DNA of 10,273 nucleotides, taken from Bacteroidaceae bacterium. GTDB lineage: Bacteria > Bacteroidota > Bacteroidia > Bacteroidales > Bacteroidaceae. The stretch is from positions 1 through 10,273 of the forward strand of contig CAAFRW010000288.1 of assembly GCA_900765575.1 (NCBI GenBank), written 5' to 3'. The notes beneath the pieces are model-generated. The model saw only the letters and a list, made by a program, of their open reading frames with translations. It was not told the DNA's origin and made no database searches. Each line of letters opens with the position of its first letter. Position 1 is the first letter of the stretch. Positions 7,775 to 10,273 of the stretch are shown piece after piece. The position numbers and the translations under genes are program-made.

Positions 7775-9174
7775 TAAACGTCTCTTCCGGGCCACAATTT
7801 CTCCGCGTCATTGTAACAAAGCACGGCATTGGTGAGGGTAGCGGCTAAATTGCTTCCTCCTTTGCGGCCTTCTACTATCAGTTTCGGAATATTTACAAAA
7901 GGTTTCACCATCTGCTTCGACTCCTCTACATGCACAAAACCTACCGGGGCCGCGATAATTCCTGCCGGAGAGGCTTTCCCTTTCCGAACCAAATCACAAA
8001 GTTCCATTAATGCCGTAGGAGCATTACCAAAAACGAATAAAGCATCAGGATGTTCTTCTACTGCCAGACGAATACCCGCCTGGGTACGGGTGATGTTTTT
8101 TTCAGCAGCCAACGCCGCAACCCGTTCATCCGGCAAATAGCATTTCACCTCCACGCCCAAACGTTGCAATGCGCCCTTACGAATGCCCGAAGCCGCCATG
8201 GTTACATCTGTCACAATTGTTTTTATCTTTCCTTCCCGAACCATCGCATACAGACGACTCACAGCCGCTTCGTCCGTCCATAAAAGACGCTCCATATCAA
8301 AGTCGGCCGTGGTATGGATAGCATGCAATAAAGCCCATTTACGGTCTAAGGAAATATCTTTGTTTTTCAATTCACTTTCAATGGTACGGAAACTGCGTAT
8401 CATAATGTCCTGTCCCACATTTTCGGCACCGGTCTCCGTCTCCCGGTAATATCCGCGAGGGGTAACCATTTTACCCTCAAATTGATAGGTCTGTGAATTG
8501 CCTATCAGCACTACGGTAAACATATCTACCGCTTCCGGGTCGAAGGCATCCAGCGTCGTTACCGTTACTTGCTGTTCCGGACGTCCGGCCTGACGGACAA
8601 ATCCAACCGGAGTCTGTCCGTCGCGCTCCTGTAAAAAGAGTTCTTTCAAACGATGTAATTGCCAATAACGGCCTTCACTTTTCGGATTGTATACGGCCGT
8701 TACAAAATCAGCCATCGCCGCCGCACGGATACGCTTTTCTATCCGTTCCCAGGGGGTCATTAAATCCGAAAGAGAGATAACACAGAAATCATGTCCGATA
8801 GGAGCGCCCAATAGAGAGGCTGCCTTTTGGAAAGCACTGATTCCAGGAAATACTTCTACCTCCACCGCACTTTTACGTTCCCGCTTCATCTCGTATATCA
8901 ACGGGGCCATGCCGTATATACCCGCATCTCCGGAACTAATCACACACACGTTTTTGCCTTCTTCCGCCAGTTCGAAAGCCTGTTCGGCACGTGCCTTTTC
9001 CCGTTTCATTCCCGTATCAATACAAGAAGTTCCCTCACGCAAAAAGGGGGTAATGAATTGAAAATAATATTTATAGCCCACTATCACGTCGGCTTCTTTT
9101 ACGGCCTGCACCACAGCAGGCGTTATATCTTCTTTACTTCCGGGTCCCACGCCCGCAACCATTATTTTTGCCAT
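7774..9174 (-). CDS. cbiH-cbiC: Fused precorrin-3B C17-methyltransferase (CbiH/CobJ) / precorrin-8X methylmutase (CbiC/CobH)
   Basis: This 466-residue protein has two domains. Residues 1 to about 240 are CbiH/CobJ: GVGPGSKEDITPAV near the N terminus, SSGDAGIYGMAPLIYE from residue 80 and PGISAFQKAA at 110-119. This enzyme methylates C17 and contracts the ring. Residues about 257-466 are CbiC/CobH: IHTTADFD with the likely catalytic histidine at 287, IVTDVTMAASGIRKG, FGNAPTALMELCDL, APVGFVHVEESK and GRKGGSNLAA. This half moves the C11 methyl to C12 to make (cobalt-)cobyrinate. Unlike the other fusions here, it joins the first and last steps of the segment. The start is ATG at 9174-9172, placing the SAM-binding loop at the usual distance. 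It is the first gene of the cobalamin enzyme run, 352 bases after the receptor gene and its terminator, so it probably has its own promoter. Confidence 0.93.
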   Translation of the reverse strand: MAKIMVAGVGPGSKEDITPAVVQAVKEADVIVGYKYYFQFITPFLREGTSCIDTGMKREKARAEQAFELAEEGKNVCVISSGDAGIYGMAPLIYEMKRERKSAVEVEVFPGISAFQKAASLLGAPIGHDFCVISLSDLMTPWERIEKRIRAAAMADFVTAVYNPKSEGRYWQLHRLKELFLQERDGQTPVGFVRQAGRPEQQVTVTTLDAFDPEAVDMFTVVLIGNSQTYQFEGKMVTPRGYYRETETGAENVGQDIMIRSFRTIESELKNKDISLDRKWALLHAIHTTADFDMERLLWTDEAAVSRLYAMVREGKIKTIVTDVTMAASGIRKGALQRLGVEVKCYLPDERVAALAAEKNITRTQAGIRLAVEEHPDALFVFGNAPTALMELCDLVRKGKASPAGIIAAPVGFVHVEESKQMVKPFVNIPKLIVEGRKGGSNLAATLTNAVLCYNDAEKLWPGRDV

Positions 9175-9191
9175 ATCATTCTATTTATCTG

Positions 9192-9199
9192 CAAACTTA
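9192..9199 (-). promoter_or_regulatory. Candidate Bacteroidetes -7 promoter element for cbiH-cbiC
   Basis: The - strand reads TAAGTTTG, an exact fit to the Bacteroidetes -7 consensus TAnnTTTG, 17 bases upstream of the cbiH-cbiC ATG, implying a very short leader. No clear TTTG -33 box is found about 19 bases further upstream, where the sequence is GC-rich. An eight-base degenerate motif can occur by chance, so this is tentative. Another weaker candidate (TAATATTG near 9384-9391) lies upstream in the AT-rich stretch. Confidence 0.35.
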
Positions 9200-9220
9200 A
9201 ATAAAATCCCCGAATTACGG

Positions 9221-9298
9221 CTATTTCAGCACGGATAAACTCCGATTACAGTTGCCTTCTCCGATGCTACCGAATTCAACATTATCCGGTGTTTTCAT
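9221..9298 (-). CDS. Possible 25-residue small ORF upstream of cbiH-cbiC
   Basis: ATG at 9298-9296 to TAG at 9223-9221 gives a 25-residue peptide starting MKTPDNVEFG and ending NRSLSVLK. It is unrecognised and has no signal peptide or membrane segment. It starts two bases beyond the 43-base tandem repeats and ends 46 bases before cbiH-cbiC, so it could be a leader peptide or part of a larger repeated element. The same stretch carries ATCGGAG twice and a CGGATAA/TTATCCG inverted pair, so an RNA-level role is equally possible. At this length an open frame is not evidence of a gene. Confidence 0.2.
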   Translation of the reverse strand: MKTPDNVEFGSIGEGNCNRSLSVLK

Positions 9299-9299
9299 C

Positions 9300-9385
9300 A
9301 CTCTAGGAGTTACGCCGTCTAACTTCGTTAGTTATTTGCATAACTCTAGGAGTTAGCACGCCTCACATAGTTAATTATTTGCAAT
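9300..9385. repeat. Two tandem 43-base repeats with internal hairpins
   Basis: Units 9300-9342 and 9343-9385 abut and agree at 33 of 43 positions. Both begin ACTCTAGGAGTTA and both end in TTATTTGCA plus two bases. Each start forms a small hairpin of the ACTC-TAG-GAGT type, and unit one also has CTAAC-TTC-GTTAG at 9320-9332. They lie in the leader/promoter region of cbiH-cbiC. A repeated regulator site or a fragment of a dispersed repeat are both possible. Two copies without spacers do not make a CRISPR array. Confidence 0.7.
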
Positions 9386-9435
9386 ATTATAATCTATTGA
9401 TAAACAATATATTAAAAAGCTTATTTATATCTAGC

Positions 9436-9477
9436 AAAAAAGCCCGACGAATTTCGTTACAGAACTCATCAGGCTTT
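9436..9477 (-). terminator. Intrinsic terminator of the BtuB-like receptor gene
   Basis: On the - strand the arms 9477-9463 and 9453-9439 form a 15-base stem (AAAGCCTGATGAGTT with AATTCGTCGGGCTTT, including G-U pairs) around a nine-base loop, followed by six Us (A-run 9436-9441). It starts 49 bases past the receptor stop codon. It should separate receptor transcription from the cobalamin enzyme genes. On the + strand the U-tract is interrupted, so it is mainly one-directional. Confidence 0.85.
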
Positions 9478-9526
9478 CATTTTCATCTATATATCAATCA
9501 AATAGTTCCCCTGCAAGGATTCTATA

Positions 9527-10273
9527 TTATTTATTGAAACGCAGGGTGATGCTTGCCCAATATACACGTCCCGGAGAGTTGGTAGAGAAATAATATCCGT
9601 AATAGCGATTATCCGTTTTATTAAAGATATTTTCTATACCGATAGCAGGTTCCACAAACGTAAAGTCCTCCAAGAACTTCAAGGTATAGCGAGCGGTAAA
9701 GTTCCATTGCGCATAGCCCGGAGCTGCCGGTTGCGAGTCTTCATAACGGTTGCTGCGTATCTGTGCTGAAAGATTCAAGTTTAAATCCGCGCTGTTAAAA
9801 CCTTTGAACCAGTTTGCCGCAAAATTTCCCGAATGGCGTATGGTACGTGGCAAGGTTACTCCCGTAGCATCATCTTTAGCCGACACATAATTGTAGGCAG
9901 CCATGAAGCTAAGACCATGACCCGGTTTACAATTTAATGAAACATCCACTCCCTTTACTTTCGCCTTCTCCACATTTGAATACAATTTATAAGTATAGTC
10001 CGGGTCGTAATTAGGGAGATTGCTCGCATCGTCAATAGACGCCAATTCAATTAAATCCTTCACATTATTAATGTATCCGGTTACCGATACAGAGAAGAAC
10101 CGATGAATGTATTCGGCATTAAGAGAATAATAATTGCTCTTCTCCGGGTCTAAGTCCGGATTGCCCACACTCATTGTAGAACCCTTCGGTTTGTAATAAT
10201 ACAACTCTTTTAAAGTTGGCGCACGGAAGCCGGTAGAGTAGGAAGCACGTATGTTTACCGGACCGGCTCTATA
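9527..10273 (-). CDS. btuB: TonB-dependent outer-membrane receptor, C-terminal part (BtuB-like)
   Basis: The frame is open from the right edge of the window to a TAA at 9529-9527, giving 248 residues. The true start and plug domain lie beyond the window. Residues just inside the edge read RASYSTGFRAPTLKELYYY, the classic TonB-receptor barrel motif, followed by NPDLDPEKSNYYSLNAEY, then alternating beta strands to a C terminus with GIENIFNKTDNRYYGYYF and SPGRVYWASITLRFNK. The final strand has the aromatic character needed for barrel insertion. These receptors use TonB energy to import large ligands across the outer membrane. The NTPGR/SPGRxY-type ending and the adjoining corrin and BtuFCD genes point to cobalamin, but substrate cannot be proved from this fragment. 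It is followed by a strong terminator and is probably a separate transcription unit from cbiH-cbiC. Confidence 0.87.
   Translation of the reverse strand, partial: YRAGPVNIRASYSTGFRAPTLKELYYYKPKGSTMSVGNPDLDPEKSNYYSLNAEYIHRFFSVSVTGYINNVKDLIELASIDDASNLPNYDPDYTYKLYSNVEKAKVKGVDVSLNCKPGHGLSFMAAYNYVSAKDDATGVTLPRTIRHSGNFAANWFKGFNSADLNLNLSAQIRSNRYEDSQPAAPGYAQWNFTARYTLKFLEDFTFVEPAIGIENIFNKTDNRYYGYYFSTNSPGRVYWASITLRFNK

Noticed and set aside
9225..9260. - strand GGCAACTGTAATCGG, resembling the conserved GCxACTGT core of cobalamin riboswitches, upstream of a cobalamin gene
   Set aside because: The B12 box (AGCCAGGAGACCTGCC-like) and the rest of the core are absent, and only about 80 bases remain before the cbiH-cbiC start, too few for the full structure. 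It is treated as chance or a relic.
9300..9385. Two 43-base repeats as a CRISPR fragment
   Set aside because: The units abut with no spacer, they differ at 10 of 43 positions, and no cas gene is nearby.

Overview
The window looks like the chromosome of a Bacteroides-type gut bacterium (order Bacteroidales). This is inferred from four things: an outer-membrane TonB-dependent receptor ending in the GFRAP...ELYY and SPGRVYW patterns, start codons without strong Shine-Dalgarno sites, a TAnnTTTG-like promoter element, and a set of fused two-domain cobalamin enzymes. No species can be named from the sequence alone.

Layout, left to right. Positions 1-2550 (+ strand) hold the end of an ABC importer operon: the C-terminal part of a periplasmic binding protein (BtuF-like), a FecCD/BtuC-type permease, and a BtuD-type ATPase with an unusual C-terminal extension. 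Positions 2551-2879 are a gap between convergent operons. It holds a nested palindromic/direct-repeat element and what may be a decayed coding relic. Positions 2880-9174 (- strand) hold four corrin-ring genes transcribed right to left: cbiH-cbiC, cbiE-cbiT, cbiG-cbiF and cbiJ-cbiD. The last three overlap by 4 bases at each junction. A 97-base palindrome made of 7-base units separates cbiH-cbiC from cbiE-cbiT. Positions 9175-9526 hold a possible promoter, a 25-codon ORF, two tandem 43-base repeats, an AT-rich stretch and a strong intrinsic terminator. Positions 9527-10273 (- strand) are the C-terminal part of a BtuB-like TonB-dependent receptor that runs off the right edge.

How it works together. 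The receptor (outer membrane), binding protein (periplasm) and permease/ATPase (inner membrane) form a plausible corrinoid uptake route. The four fused enzymes supply eight activities covering every step of the cobalt-early (anaerobic) pathway from cobalt-precorrin-3 to cobyrinate: CbiH, CbiF, CbiG, CbiD, CbiJ, CbiE, CbiT, CbiC. The earlier enzymes (chelatase, C20 methyltransferase) and later ones (amidation, nucleotide-loop assembly) are not in the window. Salvage and de novo synthesis are therefore side by side. I see no wholly new system. The unusual parts are the fusion architecture, the BtuD extension and the three structured repeat elements in the gaps.
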